Origin: Propionibacteriales bacterium
GTDB taxonomy: Bacteria > Actinomycetota > Actinomycetes > Propionibacteriales > Nocardioidaceae
Direction: 5' to 3'
DNA: 64,000 nt
Assembly (NCBI GenBank): GCA_026392455.1
Contig: JAPLCB010000003.1
Coordinates: 62,001-126,000, forward strand
In this document: positions 49,789 through 63,352 of the stretch, piece after piece
Numbering within the stretch: position 1 is the first letter of the stretch
Layout: the number at the start of each line of letters is the position of its first letter
The notes under the pieces: model-generated
Database searches by the model: none
What the model was told of the DNA's origin: nothing
The model's input: the letters and a program-made list of their open reading frames with translations, nothing else
Translations under genes and position numbers: made by a program

Positions 49789-50963
49789 ACGAACCTCAGC
49801 GAGGCCAGGTAGCTCTCGACGTTCCGCTTGGTCTCGCCGACCGAGTCGCCGCCGAACTTCTCCAGCACGGCGTCGGCGATGACCAGCGCGACCATCGCCT
49901 CGGCGACGATCCCGGCGGCGGGAACCGCGCAGACGTCCGACCGCTGGTGGTGGGCCACGGCCGGCTCACCCGTGGCGACGTCGACGGTACGAAGCGCCCT
50001 CGGCACGGTGGCGATCGGCTTCATGGCGGCGCGGACGCGGAGGATCTCACCGGTGGACATGCCGCCCTCGGTGCCGCCGGAACGACCGGTCACCCGGCGC
50101 AGCAGGCCGTCCTCGGTGACGATCTCGTCGTGGGCCAGCGAGCCCGGGGTGGCGGCGAGCTCGAAGCCGTCACCGACCTCGACGCCCTTGATGGCCTGGA
50201 TCCCCATCAGGGCCCCGGCCAGCCGGGAGTCGAGCCGACGGTCCCAGTGCACGTGCGAGCCGAGGCCCGGCGGGAGCCCGTGGACGACGACCTCGACGAC
50301 GCCACCGAGGGTGTCGCCCTCCTCGTGGGCCTGGTCGATCCGGGCGACCATCGCGGCGGAGGCGTCGGGGTCCAGGCAGCGGACCGGGTCCTCGTCGAGA
50401 CGGGCGACATCTCCGGGCGCGGGCACCGAGCCGGCCGGGGCCGGGACCCCGCCGAGCTCGACGACGTGGGACAGCACCTCGATCCCGGCGACCTGGGAGA
50501 GGAAGTTCGTGGCGACCCGGCCGAGCGCGACCCGGGCCGCGGTCTCCCGGGCCGAAGCGCGCTCCAGGACCGGACGCGCCTCCTCGAAGTCGTACTTCTG
50601 CATCCCGGCCAGGTCCGCGTGCCCGGGGCGCGGACGGGTAAGTGCAGCGTTGCGGCCGGTCTCCTTCAGCAGGGACGGGTCGACCGGGTCGGCCGACATC
50701 ACGGTCTCCCACTTGGGCCACTCGGAGTTGCCGATGGTGAGCGCGACCGGCCCGCCCTGGGTCCTTCCGTGGCGGACACCTCCCGTCAGGGTCACCACAT
50801 CCTGCTCGAACTTCATCCGGGCGCCCCGGCCGTAGCCCAGGCGTCGGCGCGCGAGCGCGTCGGCGATATCGGCGGAGGTCACCTCGACGTGAGCCGGGAG
50901 ACCTTCAAGGATTGCGACAAGGGAGGGGCCGTGCGACTCCCCCGCGGTGAGCCATCGAAGCAT
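49785..50963 (-). CDS. aroC: Chorismate synthase
   Basis: A 392-residue FMN-dependent lyase giving chorismate, the branch point to aromatic amino acids. Signatures are [29 protein letters not shown] and [14 protein letters not shown]. No NAD(P)H-dependent flavin reductase domain is fused. It heads aroC-aroK-aroB-aroQ. The 177-bp gap upstream holds nothing I can identify. Confidence 0.97.
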   Translation of the reverse strand: MLRWLTAGESHGPSLVAILEGLPAHVEVTSADIADALARRRLGYGRGARMKFEQDVVTLTGGVRHGRTQGGPVALTIGNSEWPKWETVMSADPVDPSLLKETGRNAALTRPRPGHADLAGMQKYDFEEARPVLERASARETAARVALGRVATNFLSQVAGIEVLSHVVELGGVPAPAGSVPAPGDVARLDEDPVRCLDPDASAAMVARIDQAHEEGDTLGGVVEVVVHGLPPGLGSHVHWDRRLDSRLAGALMGIQAIKGVEVGDGFELAATPGSLAHDEIVTEDGLLRRVTGRSGGTEGGMSTGEILRVRAAMKPIATVPRALRTVDVATGEPAVAHHQRSDVCAVPAAGIVAEAMVALVIADAVLEKFGGDSVGETKRNVESYLASLRFV

Positions 50964-51140
50964 GGGCGAAGTCTTTCACGCGGGCCCGGTCGCTCGCCCC
51001 CGGCGTACGGGTCGCGAGATCGTCCAGCGCTTTCGGACCTCCGCTTCCCGCAGGTTCCTCGGGCTTTCCCAGCCGTCGTCGCTGACCCGAAGCACCGGTT
51101 TGCGGTGGGAGCACCGGAGACCGACCCGGGGCGCGTCTGC

Positions 51141-51896
51141 CTAGTAACCCAGGGCCGAGACGATCGCCGGACCCAGGACGATCCCCAGAACGGCCGCAAC
51201 CAGCATGAACGGGCCGAAGGGGAACCGCTTGCGGTTGACGATCTTCAGCGAGCCGAGCAGGGCCCCGCCGAGACCGCCGATCAGGAAGGCGCCGTACATG
51301 CCGGTCACCAACGCAGCCCACCCGACGTAGCCGAGGGCCAGGCCCAGCACCCCGGACAGCCGTACGTCGCCGTAGCCGAGGCCACGCGGGTAGATCAGCC
51401 AGAGCAGCACGAAGAAGCCGCCCATCACCGCCCAGCCGATCGCGGCCCGGACGACCGGCTCGCGGCTACCGTCGAGGAGGCCGGCTACCAGGATGCAGGC
51501 CACCACCAGGGCGTACGCCGGCGCGATGATCTTCGTCGGCAGCAGGGTGGTGTGCCAGTCGATCACCGCGAGCGCGACCCCGATCGGGACCAGCGGCAGC
51601 AGGACCAGCAGGGCCGGCGCCGGGCCGACACTGGCCGCCAGCGCACCGGCGACCCAGGACGTCGCGAGCGAGCTGCGGAGCGCGAGGCCGGGACGGGCCG
51701 CCAGGTCGGCGTAGAGCGGCTTGGGGGGCGCTGCCGGCAGCCCCTCGCGAGCGGCGCCGGCGTCCGGTTCCGCAACCGGTTCCGGTGCGGGCTCGGGGAC
51801 CGCGGCGATCAGCAGCGGGACGAACCAACCGATCACGGCGCCCACGAGCAGGGCGACCAGGCCGGTCAGCGGGTGTCCGTCGTCGAGCCAGGTCAC
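51141..51896 (-). CDS. Prepilin peptidase (A24), lacks methyltransferase domain
   Basis: A 251-residue membrane aspartic peptidase with about seven helices. Both catalytic aspartates are present, in VIDWHTTLLPTKI and GYGDVRL. The N-terminal cysteine-rich N-methyltransferase part of PilD is absent, replaced by a Pro/Glu-rich loop (about 34-60). Such peptidases process type IV prepilins or Flp/Tad pilins; no pilin is in this window. It starts within an ATGA overlap of the aroE stop, unusual company but common in actinobacteria. Confidence 0.86.
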   Translation of the reverse strand: MTWLDDGHPLTGLVALLVGAVIGWFVPLLIAAVPEPAPEPVAEPDAGAAREGLPAAPPKPLYADLAARPGLALRSSLATSWVAGALAASVGPAPALLVLLPLVPIGVALAVIDWHTTLLPTKIIAPAYALVVACILVAGLLDGSREPVVRAAIGWAVMGGFFVLLWLIYPRGLGYGDVRLSGVLGLALGYVGWAALVTGMYGAFLIGGLGGALLGSLKIVNRKRFPFGPFMLVAAVLGIVLGPAIVSALGY

Positions 51897-52726
51897 GAGC
51901 GGGCCCGCGCTGCCAAGGCTCCTTCGCCGGCTGCCCGCATCGCCGCGACCGGTGCGGGGAGCCGCGTCATCAGCTCAACCTGCAGGGCAGCTTGGTTGAT
52001 CAGCAGGTCCAGTCCACCGACCAGCACCCGACCGGAGACCAGCGCCGCCGCCGCCAGCGGGGTGGGCCACGGATCGTAGACGACCTCGAAGACCACCGGG
52101 CACGGATCGGCGCTGGTGACGAGCTCGGGGGTCTGTGCCTGCGCCGGGATCGTGGAGATGACCAGGTCGACCGCGCCGACCGGGTCACCGAGCGAGCCGA
52201 GCTCGATCACCGGGCCGCGCTCGGACCGCGCGACCGTCTCGAGCGTCTCTGCGGCCCGGGCCGGGTCCCGGACGAGCAGCCGGGCGTACTCGCAGCCCAG
52301 GTGGCCCAGGGCGATCAGCATCGACGTCGCGGTGGCTCCCCCACCCAGGACGACCGCGCTCGTGAACGGCCCCCGGACGCGCTCGCTCAGCGCGGCGATC
52401 GCCCCCGGGATGTCGGTGTTGTAGCCGCTCAGCACCCCGTCGTCGAGCAGCACCGTGTTCGCCGCCCCCGAGACGGTCGCCCACGGATCCAGGTCGGCAA
52501 GGAACGGCAGCACCGTGCGCTTGAGCGGCATCGTCAGCGACAGGCCGCGCCAGCTCGGGTCGAGCCGGTGCAGGAAGCGTTCCAGCTCACGCTCCTCGAC
52601 GTCGATCGCGCGGTAGCTCCACGGCAGTCCGAGCTCGGCGTACGCCGCCCGGTGCAGCACCGGGGACAGCGAGTGCTCGATCGGCGAGCCGAGTACCGCG
52701 CAGTTCCTGATCTCCGAGGTCAGCAT
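51893..52726 (-). CDS. aroE: Shikimate dehydrogenase
   Basis: A 277-residue NADPH enzyme reducing 3-dehydroshikimate. The substrate site has LGSPIEHSLSPVLHRAAY, a catalytic Lys in MPLKRTVLPFL, and an NADPH Rossmann motif VVLGGGATATSMLIAL. It is separated by 3 bp from mltG and overlaps the peptidase gene. It is apart from the aroC-aroQ cluster but on the same strand. Confidence 0.95.
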   Translation of the reverse strand: MLTSEIRNCAVLGSPIEHSLSPVLHRAAYAELGLPWSYRAIDVEERELERFLHRLDPSWRGLSLTMPLKRTVLPFLADLDPWATVSGAANTVLLDDGVLSGYNTDIPGAIAALSERVRGPFTSAVVLGGGATATSMLIALGHLGCEYARLLVRDPARAAETLETVARSERGPVIELGSLGDPVGAVDLVISTIPAQAQTPELVTSADPCPVVFEVVYDPWPTPLAAAALVSGRVLVGGLDLLINQAALQVELMTRLPAPVAAMRAAGEGALAARARS

Positions 52727-52729
52727 CGC

Positions 52730-53926
52730 TCAGCAGACGCCCGGGTGCTCACGGCAGTACTGGTCGAACAGGGCGTCGTCCCGGTTGTGACCCTCGAGCG
52801 TCGTGTTGAACCGGGTCTCGCCGGTCTCCGGGTTGACCAGGACGAAGTACAGCCAGTCACCGGGGGTCGGGTTGAGCGCCGCCTTGATCGCCTTCTCCCC
52901 GGCGGCACCGATCGGCCCGGGCGGCAGCCCGGCGTACTTGTAGGTGTTGTACGGCGAGTCGACGGCCCGCTCCTCGGCGGTCGTGTAGATCGAGCCGGTG
53001 CTGTTGTTCGCGAAGGCCACCGTCGAGTCCAGCTGCAGGGCCATCCCGCGGTCGAGACGGTTGTAGAGGACCCGGGCCACCTTCGGGTAGTCCTCGTCGG
53101 TCCCGGCCTCGTACTCCAGGATGCTCGCCACGGTCAGGACCTGGTGCGGGGTGAGCCCGAGGGCCGCGGCCTTGGCCTTGATGCCCAGGCTCTGCTCGAC
53201 CTTCTTGGTCTTGTCGACCATCTGGGTCAGCACGCTCTTGGCAGTTGCGCCGGGCAGGATCGTGTAGGTCGCCGGGAACAGGTAGCCCTGGAGGTTGCCC
53301 TGGGCATCTGCGGGCAGACCCAACGCTGCCGGGTTCGCGATCGCGGCGTTGATCTGCTTCTTGGAGAAGTCGGTCTGGGCGACCAGCCGCTCGACGATCT
53401 GGTTGAGCCGGAAGCCTTCGGGGATCGTCACCGTCGCGGTGATCAGGTTCGCCGGGTTGACCAGCACCGACAGCGCCGCCGACGCCTTCAGCTCCTTGTT
53501 GAGCCGGTAGAAGCCGACCTGGATCCCGCGGGACCGGTCGTCCGCAGCAGCGGCGTCGACGAAGGCGTCCACGCTCTTCACGACCCCGGCCGCCTTCAGG
53601 GTCCGACCGATGGCGGCGGCGTTGTCACCGGAGCGCACCTCGACCAGGACGGCGTCCTTGCCCGCTTTGGTGCTGGTGCTGGAGTAGTCGGGGCTGCTGC
53701 CGGCCAACGACCGGACCTTGTCGACCACCCAGCCGCCGCCGAACCAGGCGCCGCCCGCGATCACGGCCAGCACCACCAGCAGGGGCAGGCATCCGCGCAC
53801 CCGACGGCCGACCGACGGAGCAGCACGACGCGAACCCGCCTGCGGCAGCCTCACCTCGGCCACAGCCTCGTCGGGGAGCTGGTGCAGCGTCTCCTCGTTG
53901 CCGGGGCCACGTCCGTTGTCGCTCAC
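52730..53926 (-). CDS. mltG: Endolytic murein transglycosylase MltG
   Basis: A 398-residue membrane-anchored YceG-like lytic transglycosylase that cuts nascent glycan strands. One transmembrane helix lies at about 47-65 after a cytosolic tail. The LysM-like region follows, then the catalytic domain with VLTVASILEYEAG (catalytic Glu) and YNTYKYAGLPPGPIGAAGEKAI. The length is typical. It lies between ruvX and aroE, the conserved actinobacterial order. Confidence 0.94.
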   Translation of the reverse strand: MSDNGRGPGNEETLHQLPDEAVAEVRLPQAGSRRAAPSVGRRVRGCLPLLVVLAVIAGGAWFGGGWVVDKVRSLAGSSPDYSSTSTKAGKDAVLVEVRSGDNAAAIGRTLKAAGVVKSVDAFVDAAAADDRSRGIQVGFYRLNKELKASAALSVLVNPANLITATVTIPEGFRLNQIVERLVAQTDFSKKQINAAIANPAALGLPADAQGNLQGYLFPATYTILPGATAKSVLTQMVDKTKKVEQSLGIKAKAAALGLTPHQVLTVASILEYEAGTDEDYPKVARVLYNRLDRGMALQLDSTVAFANNSTGSIYTTAEERAVDSPYNTYKYAGLPPGPIGAAGEKAIKAALNPTPGDWLYFVLVNPETGETRFNTTLEGHNRDDALFDQYCREHPGVC

Positions 53927-53956
53927 TGGTGTCCTTCTCCTCGTTGGCGACCAGCC

Positions 53957-54448
53957 TCAGCTGGCGACGACCCGTTCGCCGGTCGGTTTGCCTTGGGTGC
54001 GTTCGGTGTCGATCGCGGTCTGCAGGATCACCACGGCCGCAGCCTGGTCGACCACGGCACGGCGCTTCTTGCCCTTCTTGCCCCGGTCCCGCAGCACTGC
54101 CTCCGCACTCACCGTGCTCATCCGCTCATCAACCAGGTGGACCGGAAGCGGAGCGACCCGGCTCGCCAGCTCGTGCACGAACGCTCGAACCTTACCCGCC
54201 GCCGGCCCCTCCCTCCCGCTCAACGAACGGGGCAGACCGACGTAGACGAGCACGGCACCCAGCTCCTCGGCGATGGCCGCGATCCGGTCGAGGTCACCCG
54301 CGCCGCGGGGCACCGTCTCCACCGGAGTCGCCAGGATGCCGCTCGGGTCGCAGGTAGCAACCCCGATCCGGGCATCGCCCGGATCGATCCCCAGCCGCGG
54401 GCCGCGCGGCGGCTCCGGCGGCTCCGGCGGCGCAGTCAGGTCGGGCAT
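53957..54448 (-). CDS. ruvX: Putative Holliday junction resolvase RuvX (YqgF)
   Basis: A 163-residue RNase H-fold nuclease needed in pre-16S rRNA maturation and possibly recombination. The first catalytic Asp22 is in RLGIDPGDARIGVA, and other acidic residues are in VYVGLPRSLSGREG and VHLVDERMST. I chose the ATG at 54448; the longer frame upstream lies inside alaS. It is between alaS and mltG. Confidence 0.93.
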   Translation of the reverse strand: MPDLTAPPEPPEPPRGPRLGIDPGDARIGVATCDPSGILATPVETVPRGAGDLDRIAAIAEELGAVLVYVGLPRSLSGREGPAAGKVRAFVHELASRVAPLPVHLVDERMSTVSAEAVLRDRGKKGKKRRAVVDQAAAVVILQTAIDTERTQGKPTGERVVAS

Positions 54449-54464
54449 CGTCAGTCGTCCACGG

Positions 54465-57139
<2,675 letters not shown>

Positions 57140-57140
<1 letters not shown>

Positions 57141-57463
57141 CAGTGCGTGCCTTCCAGGGCTGGGGGTGCGGGGAACGGGTCGATCAGGCGTTCGGGATCG
57201 TCCGCCTCGGTGGTGGAGTCGAGCGCGAGCGGACCGTCCAGCGCCCGGTGCGGGTCCAGGAGGGCGAACCGCTCGCGCAGCTCGGCCTCACGCTCGGACA
57301 TCCCGGCGCGGACCTCCTCGGCGAAGAGCTGCGCCCCCACCTGAAGTCCTTCCAGGCGGTCGCGCAGACCGTCCGGGGTGAACGCCTCGGCGGCGCGTCG
57401 TGCCTTGACCACCACGTACACGCCGGCGCCGGCCCCAGCGACGAACCAGAAGCCGCGCCTCAT
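57140..57463 (-). CDS. DUF6167 family protein
   Basis: A 107-residue protein starting MRRGFWFVAGAGAGVYVVVK, one N-terminal transmembrane helix (about 4-19), then a helical, acidic region. It matches the small actinobacterial DUF6167 family located just upstream of alaS. It overlaps the gene before it by ATGA and alaS by one base (TGATG-like). The function is unknown. Confidence 0.8.
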
Positions 57464-57981
57464 GCCAGCCCCTCGCGGGCTCGCTCGTCCGCCCTGACCT
57501 GGCGCTGGTACTCGCGGACCTGGGCTCGTCGCCGCTTGCGGGAGCTGCGCACCTGCCTGCGCATCTCGAACCAGATCCGGTTCCGGCTCTCTGCGGACAG
57601 CGCCCGCCGGACCCCGTGGCCGAACGCGGCGACCTTGACCAAGGGCTGGCCGACGGTGGCCGAGAGGACCAACCGGTCGGGGACCTCGAGCTGGCTCTCG
57701 GAGGCAGCACCGCCCCGCGGGGCCACGTCGCCGGCGCTGGTGATGACGTACGTCGCTGCCTGGGCCGGGAGCGCACCGCTCCCGTCCGGCAGGAGCGCAC
57801 TGAGCTCGTCGAGCCGGGCCCGCAGGTCGTCGCTTTCGCGCTGGGCCGCCGCTAGCATCGCCTCGAGGTCGGCGCGAGTCCGGTTGCGTCGTCGGAGCAG
57901 GCCGACCAGCGCCACCACGACCAGCGCCGCAACGGCGCCACCGAGTGCGGCGATGAGGGCGCCAGCGTCGACTCCGTCCAT
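57460..57981 (-). CDS. Membrane-anchored coiled-coil protein, unknown function
   Basis: A 173-residue protein with an N-terminal transmembrane helix (about 8-28), a coiled coil (about 35-65, RADLEAMLAAAQRESDDLRA), a middle region with a conserved-looking VATYV/TSAGD and VPDRLVLSATVGQPLVKV segment, and a very basic C-terminus (RRQVRSSRKRRRAQ). The basic tail could bind nucleic acid or membrane. It sits between rarA and DUF6167 with a 4-bp overlap. I do not recognise the family. Confidence 0.75.
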   Translation of the reverse strand: MDGVDAGALIAALGGAVAALVVVALVGLLRRRNRTRADLEAMLAAAQRESDDLRARLDELSALLPDGSGALPAQAATYVITSAGDVAPRGGAASESQLEVPDRLVLSATVGQPLVKVAAFGHGVRRALSAESRNRIWFEMRRQVRSSRKRRRAQVREYQRQVRADERAREGLA

Positions 57982-57992
57982 GACCGATGACC

Positions 57993-59342
57993 CTACCTGC
58001 CGCGGATCATCCGCCGAATTCGCTCCCAGCGCTCGCGGAACCCGGCTTCGGCTCCGAGGCCCGTCGGCTGGTAGTACTCGGCGCCGAGAACCACGTCCGG
58101 CAGGTACTGCTGCTCGGACACCCCGAACGACTCGTCGTGGGGGTACCGGTAGCCGACGCCGTGCCCGAGCTTCTTCGATCCCGGGTAGTGGGCATCGCGC
58201 AGGTGCGCCGGCACCGTCCCGATCCTGCCGGCCCGGACATCGGCGATCGCGGCATCGACGGCCCTGATCACCGCGTTCGACTTCGGCGCCAGGGTGATCT
58301 CGATGGTGGCCTGGGCCAGGTTGATCCGAGCCTCGGGCATCCCGATCAGCTGCACGGCCTGCGCCGCCGCGACCGCGGTCGTCAGCGCCGCCGGGTGCGC
58401 CAGGCCCACGTCCTCGCTGGCCGAGACGATCAGCCGGCGGGCGATGAACCGGGGGTCCTCCCCCGCCTCGATCATCCGGGCCAGGTAGTGCAGGGCTGCA
58501 TCGACGTCGGAGCCCCGGACGGACTTGATGAACGCGCTGATCACGTCGTAGTGCTGGTCCCCGTCGCGGTCGTAGCGGACCGCGGCCCGGTCGACGGCGC
58601 GTTCCGCGGTGGTCAGGTCGATCACGTCGAGACCCTGGGCCACGGCCGCACCAGCGGCGGCTTCCAGGTAGGTCAGCGAGCGCCGGGCGTCACCACCGGC
58701 CAGCCGGACCAGGTGGTCCAACGCCTCGTCGCCCAGCGTCACCGCCGCCGCCAGACCGCGCTCGTCGGCGACCGCGCTCGCGAGCACGCCGCGGATGTCG
58801 TCGTCGGTCAGCGGCTCCAGGGTCAGCAGCAGCGAGCGGGACAGCAGTGGTGAGATCACCGAGAAGTGCGGGTTCTCCGTCGTCGCCGCGATCAGGGTCA
58901 CCCAGCGGTTCTCCACCCCGGGCAGCAGCGCGTCCTGCTGGGCCTTGGTGAACCGGTGCACCTCGTCGACGAACAGGACGGTCTCCTGGCCGGTCGAGGC
59001 CAGCCGGGCCCGAGCAGCATCGATCGCGGCGCGGACCTCCTTGACACCGGCGGCAACGGCGGAGACCTCGACGAAGACCCGGTCGGTCTGCCCGGAGACG
59101 ATGGCTGCGACGGTGGTCTTGCCGGTCCCTGGCGGGCCCCAGAGCAGCAGGGCCATCGACTGGTCGCCCTCGATCAACCGACGCAGCGGCGAGCCGGGCT
59201 CCAGCAGGTGCTGCTGACCGACCAGCTCGTCGAGCGTCCGCGGGCGCATCCGGACGGCCAACGGCGCCGAGGCGTGATCGTTCCCGGCGAGGGTGCCCCC
59301 GCCGACCGGTGCCCCGGGCGCGTCGAACAGTCCGTCATCCAC
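57993..59342 (-). CDS. rarA: Replication-associated recombination protein A (MgsA/WRNIP1 family)
   Basis: A 449-residue AAA+ ATPase loading at stalled forks. Walker A is GPPGTGKTT near residue 72-80, Walker B is LFVDEVHRF, sensor 1 is in AATTENP, and the C-terminal MgsA domain includes [19 protein letters not shown]. It lies between aspS (9 bp) and the coiled-coil protein. Confidence 0.95.
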   Translation of the reverse strand: MDDGLFDAPGAPVGGGTLAGNDHASAPLAVRMRPRTLDELVGQQHLLEPGSPLRRLIEGDQSMALLLWGPPGTGKTTVAAIVSGQTDRVFVEVSAVAAGVKEVRAAIDAARARLASTGQETVLFVDEVHRFTKAQQDALLPGVENRWVTLIAATTENPHFSVISPLLSRSLLLTLEPLTDDDIRGVLASAVADERGLAAAVTLGDEALDHLVRLAGGDARRSLTYLEAAAGAAVAQGLDVIDLTTAERAVDRAAVRYDRDGDQHYDVISAFIKSVRGSDVDAALHYLARMIEAGEDPRFIARRLIVSASEDVGLAHPAALTTAVAAAQAVQLIGMPEARINLAQATIEITLAPKSNAVIRAVDAAIADVRAGRIGTVPAHLRDAHYPGSKKLGHGVGYRYPHDESFGVSEQQYLPDVVLGAEYYQPTGLGAEAGFRERWERIRRMIRGR

Positions 59343-59351
59343 CCGAGCAGG

Positions 59352-61136
59352 CTAGGCCGGGCCGTCGACGTTCTTCTCGGCCGGCTGTGCCGGTCGGGCG
59401 TCCACGCCCGCCTCCTTGCGCTGCTGCGGCGTGATCGGCGCCGGGGCTGCGGTCAGCGGGTCGTAACCGCCGCCGGACTTCGGGAAGGCGATCACGTCGC
59501 GGATCGAGTCGGCCTTGGCGAGCAGGGCGCAGATCCGGTCCCAGCCGAGGGCGAGTCCGCCGTGCGGCGGCGCACCGAAGGCGAACGCCTCCAGCAGGAA
59601 GCCGAACTTCTCGTTCGCCTCCTCCTCGGAGATGCCCATCACGGCGAAGACCCGCTTCTGGATGTCCTCGCGGTGGATACGGATGGATCCGCCACCGATC
59701 TCGTTGCCGTTGCAGACGATGTCGTACGCCCAGGCCAGCGCGTTCGCCGGGTCGGTGTCGAAGTCGTCGAGGTTCTTCGGCGAGGTGAAGGCGTGGTGCA
59801 CCGCCGTCCAGACGCCGCTGCCGACGGCCACGTCGCCCGAGGCGGTGGCGTCGCCGGCCGGCTCGAAGAGCGGGGCGTCGACGACCCACAGGAAGCTCCA
59901 CGCATCCTCGTCGATCAGGTCGCAGCGCTTGCCGATCTCCAGTCGCGCGGCCCCGAGCAGCGCCCGGCTGGACTTCACCGCACCCGCGGCGAAGAAGATG
60001 CAGTCACCTGGGTTCGCGCCGACATGCGCAGCCAGGCCGGCCGCCTCGGTCTCGGTGAGGTTCTTGGCAACCGGACCGCTGAGCTCGCCGTCGTCGCCGA
60101 CGAGCACGTACGCGAGGCCCTTGGCACCGCGCTGCTTGGCCCATTCCTGCCAGGCGTCCAGCTTCTTGCGGGGCTGGCTCGCTCCCCCGGGCATCACGAC
60201 GGCGCCGACGTACGCAGCCTGGAAGACCCGGAACGTGGTGTCCTTGAAGTACTCGGTGCACTCGGTCAGCTCGAGGTCCATCCGCAGGTCGGGCTTGTCC
60301 GAGCCGTACCGACGCATCGACTCGGCGTACGTCATCCGCGGCAGCGGGGTCGGGACGTCGTACCCGATCAGCTTCCAGAGGGCGACCAGGATCTCCTCGG
60401 TCAGGGCGATCACGTCGTCCTGCTCGACGAAGCTCATCTCGAGGTCGAGCTGGGTGAACTCGGGCTGCCGATCGGCCCGGAAGTCCTCATCCCGGTAGCA
60501 GCGAGCGATCTGGTAGTAGCGCTCCATGCCGGCGACCATCAGCAGCTGCTTGAACAGCTGCGGGCTCTGCGGCAGGGCGTACCAGCTGCCCGGGGCCAGC
60601 CGGGCGGGCACCAAGAAGTCGCGAGCGCCTTCCGGGGTCGACCGGGTCAGCGTCGGGGTCTCGACCTCGACGAAGTCGTGGCCGGCCAGGACGTCGCGGG
60701 CCGCCTTGTTGACGTTGCTGCGCAGGCGCAGCGCGGCGTTGGGACCGCTACGGCGCAGATCGAGGTAGCGGTGCTTGAGGCGGGCCTCCTCGCCGACGTC
60801 CACGTGGTCGGAGATGGGGAACGGAAGCGGGGCGGCCTCGCTCAGCACGACGACCTCGTTCGCGACGACCTCGATCGCACCGGTGGCCAGGTTGGGGTTC
60901 TCGTTGCCCTCCTTGCGGGCCACGACCTCGCCGACGATCTTCAGGCAGTACTCGGCGCGCAGGTGACCGGCGACGTCCTCGTCGCGGATCACGACCTGGA
61001 CCACCCCGGTGGCCTCACGCAGGTCGATGAACGCCACGCCACCGTGGTCGCGCCGGTTGGCGACCCAGCCGGCGAGGGTGACGGTCTGGCCGACGTGCTC
61101 GGCGCGCAGGGCGCCGGCGTCGTGGGTGCGGATCAC
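59352..61136 (-). CDS. aspS: Aspartyl-tRNA synthetase
   Basis: A 594-residue bacterial-type class IIb synthetase. The OB domain starts with [22 protein letters not shown], motif 2 is [20 protein letters not shown], the GAD insertion is at about 295-420, and motif 3 is GLALGWDRI. The GTG at 61136 forms a GTGA overlap with the hisS stop. Whether it also charges tRNA-Asn (no AsnRS seen here) cannot be judged from this window. Confidence 0.96.
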   Translation of the reverse strand: MIRTHDAGALRAEHVGQTVTLAGWVANRRDHGGVAFIDLREATGVVQVVIRDEDVAGHLRAEYCLKIVGEVVARKEGNENPNLATGAIEVVANEVVVLSEAAPLPFPISDHVDVGEEARLKHRYLDLRRSGPNAALRLRSNVNKAARDVLAGHDFVEVETPTLTRSTPEGARDFLVPARLAPGSWYALPQSPQLFKQLLMVAGMERYYQIARCYRDEDFRADRQPEFTQLDLEMSFVEQDDVIALTEEILVALWKLIGYDVPTPLPRMTYAESMRRYGSDKPDLRMDLELTECTEYFKDTTFRVFQAAYVGAVVMPGGASQPRKKLDAWQEWAKQRGAKGLAYVLVGDDGELSGPVAKNLTETEAAGLAAHVGANPGDCIFFAAGAVKSSRALLGAARLEIGKRCDLIDEDAWSFLWVVDAPLFEPAGDATASGDVAVGSGVWTAVHHAFTSPKNLDDFDTDPANALAWAYDIVCNGNEIGGGSIRIHREDIQKRVFAVMGISEEEANEKFGFLLEAFAFGAPPHGGLALGWDRICALLAKADSIRDVIAFPKSGGGYDPLTAAPAPITPQQRKEAGVDARPAQPAEKNVDGPA

Positions 61137-62485
61137 TGGGTCTTCTCCTGGGTCAGGGTGATGCGGGGCTTGAGGTCGGCGGCCGGTGGCGACCAGCTGG
61201 CGGGATCGGCAGCGACCTGGTCGCCGCTGCGGATGTCCTTGATCTGCGGCCCGTCGTCGGTCGAGAACAGAACGTACGGGATGCCGCGACGCTCGGCGTA
61301 CCGGATCTGACGACCGAACTTCTGCGGGGAGGCGGCCACCTCGCACGGGACGCCGTTCCCGCGCAGCTGCCCGGCGAGCACGTCCGCGGCCGGCCGGCTC
61401 TCCTCGTCAGCGAGCGCGACCAGGACGACGCTGGGCACCGACCGGTCGGCGACGAGCTCGCCGCGGTTGAGCAGCGGGACCAGCAGCCGGCTGACGCCGA
61501 GCGAGATGCCGACGCCCGGGTAGGTGGTCTTCCCGTCGCTGGCCAGGGCGTCGTAGCGACCCCCGGAGCAGATCGAGCCGAGCGACTCGTGACCGTCCAG
61601 CCGGGTCTCGAAGACGGTGCCGGTGTAGTAGTCCAGGCCGCGGGCGATCTTGAGGTCGGCCTCGATCCGGACCTGGTCGGTGACCAGGGCCGCGCAGCCG
61701 CGCATCAGGGCAGCCAGCTCGGCCAGGCCCTCGTCGAGCAGCGGATCGGTGACCCCGAGAGCGCGGACCTGCGCCTCGAAGGACTCGTCGCTGGTGCAGA
61801 TGCCGGCGAGGTCGAGGCAGGCCTGCGCCTGTTCACCGGTCAGCCCCGCCTCGACCAGCTGGCTCCGGACCGCGTCTGCGGGGAGCTTGTCGAGCTTGTC
61901 GATCAGCCGCATCGTCTCGTCGAGGTCCGGCACCCCGAGGCCGGTGTAGAACCCCTGGATCAGCTTGCGGTTGTTCACCTGGAGCCGGAACCCGGGCAAG
62001 CCGATCAACGCGGTGAGCCGGCCCAGCGCGTCCAGCATCACCCGGGCGACCTCGACGTCGTGGTGGACCGGGAGCTCGCCGGCTCCGACCACGTCGATGT
62101 CCGCCTGGGTGAACTCGCGGTACCGGCCGTCCTGGGGGCGCTCCCCGCGCCAGACCTTCTGGATCTGGTAGCGGCGGAACGGGAACTCCAGCTTGCCGGC
62201 GTTCTCCAGGACGTAGCGGGCGAAGGGAACGGTGAGATCGAAGTGCAGCCCGAGTCCTGCGTCGCCGGACCCGACCTCCTGCAACCGCCGCAGGACGTAG
62301 ACCTCCTTGGAGGTGTCCCCCTTGCGGAGCAGCTGGTCCAGCGGCTCGACCGCGCGGGTCTCGACGTTCGCGAACCCGTGCAGCTCGAAGACCTCGGCCA
62401 GGGTGTCCAGGACTGCGGACTCGACGAACCGTTGCGCCGGCAGCAGCTCGGGGAAGCCGCTCAACGGCGTGGGCTTGCCGGCCAT
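61133..62485 (-). CDS. hisS: Histidyl-tRNA synthetase
   Basis: A 450-residue class IIa synthetase. The catalytic core has [11 protein letters not shown], motif 2 [23 protein letters not shown], the His-binding loop [13 protein letters not shown] and GGRYDALA, and a C-terminal anticodon-binding domain (about 350-430). I chose the ATG at 62485, which overlaps the MBL stop by TGATG; the long in-frame extension upstream is shadow. Confidence 0.96.
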   Translation of the reverse strand: MAGKPTPLSGFPELLPAQRFVESAVLDTLAEVFELHGFANVETRAVEPLDQLLRKGDTSKEVYVLRRLQEVGSGDAGLGLHFDLTVPFARYVLENAGKLEFPFRRYQIQKVWRGERPQDGRYREFTQADIDVVGAGELPVHHDVEVARVMLDALGRLTALIGLPGFRLQVNNRKLIQGFYTGLGVPDLDETMRLIDKLDKLPADAVRSQLVEAGLTGEQAQACLDLAGICTSDESFEAQVRALGVTDPLLDEGLAELAALMRGCAALVTDQVRIEADLKIARGLDYYTGTVFETRLDGHESLGSICSGGRYDALASDGKTTYPGVGISLGVSRLLVPLLNRGELVADRSVPSVVLVALADEESRPAADVLAGQLRGNGVPCEVAASPQKFGRQIRYAERRGIPYVLFSTDDGPQIKDIRSGDQVAADPASWSPPAADLKPRITLTQEKTQ

Positions 62486-63201
62486 CAGAGGCCTCGGGTG
62501 ATCGGGGCAGTCGGGTGGGAATCGTCGTCGAGGAGGTCCGCCAGGAACGGGTTGGTGGCGCGCTCCTGACCGATCGAGGTCTGCTCCCCGTGGCCGGGCA
62601 GGACGACGATGTTGTCGGCCAGCGGGAGCACCTTGGTACGCAGGCTCTCCAGCATCGTGGCGTGGTCGCCGCCCGGCAGGTCGGTCCTGCCGATGGAGCC
62701 TGCGAAGAGCAGGTCGCCGGAGAACATCACCTCGGCGATGTCCTGCTCCCGGTAGGGGGTCCGGAACACGACCGAGCCCTCGGTGTGTCCCGGGGTGTGG
62801 TCCACGACGAACTGCAGGCCCGCCAGCTCGAGCACCTGGGCGTCGGAGAGCTCCTCGACGCGGTCCGGCTCGGCGAACTCGTACTTGCCGCCCAGCAGCA
62901 TCGCGGTCGTCTCCGCGGACATCCCCATCATCGGGTTGGCGAGGAGGTGCCGGTCCAATGGGTGGATGTACGCGGTGGCGTCGTAGGTCCCCGCGACCGG
63001 AGCCACGCACCACATGTGGTCGACGTGCCCGTGCGTGACCAGGACCGAGACGGGCTTGAGCTTGTGCTCGGCGATCACCGCCTCGACGCCTGCCGTCGCG
63101 TCCTTGCCGGGGTCGATGATCACGCACTCGGCACCGGGTCCGGTGGCGACGACGTAGCAGTTGGTACCCCACGGCCCGGCTGGGAAGCCTGCGATCAGCA
63201 C
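62485..63201 (-). CDS. MBL fold metallo-hydrolase (glyoxalase II-like)
   Basis: A 238-residue metallo-beta-lactamase-fold hydrolase. The binuclear metal motif HxHxDH is present in VTHGHVDHMW, further ligands are in HTPGHTEGSVVF (His), FSGDLLFAGSIGR (Asp) and LPGHGEQT (His). The active site is complete. Members hydrolyse thioesters, such as glyoxalase II, but the substrate is open. It precedes hisS, the usual order in actinobacteria. Confidence 0.9.
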   Translation of the reverse strand: MLIAGFPAGPWGTNCYVVATGPGAECVIIDPGKDATAGVEAVIAEHKLKPVSVLVTHGHVDHMWCVAPVAGTYDATAYIHPLDRHLLANPMMGMSAETTAMLLGGKYEFAEPDRVEELSDAQVLELAGLQFVVDHTPGHTEGSVVFRTPYREQDIAEVMFSGDLLFAGSIGRTDLPGGDHATMLESLRTKVLPLADNIVVLPGHGEQTSIGQERATNPFLADLLDDDSHPTAPITRGL

Positions 63202-63352
63202 TGAGTTCTCTCCTGCTCGGGGTGTGGGGATGCGACGTCAAGCCTACTGTCCCGCACACCGACCTCGGTCATGGCTACGATGAAGCCCGCAGTGATGCTC
63301 CCCGGTGGGGCAACCTGCTGTACGTACGACCACGCCAGACGAAGGGGTCACA

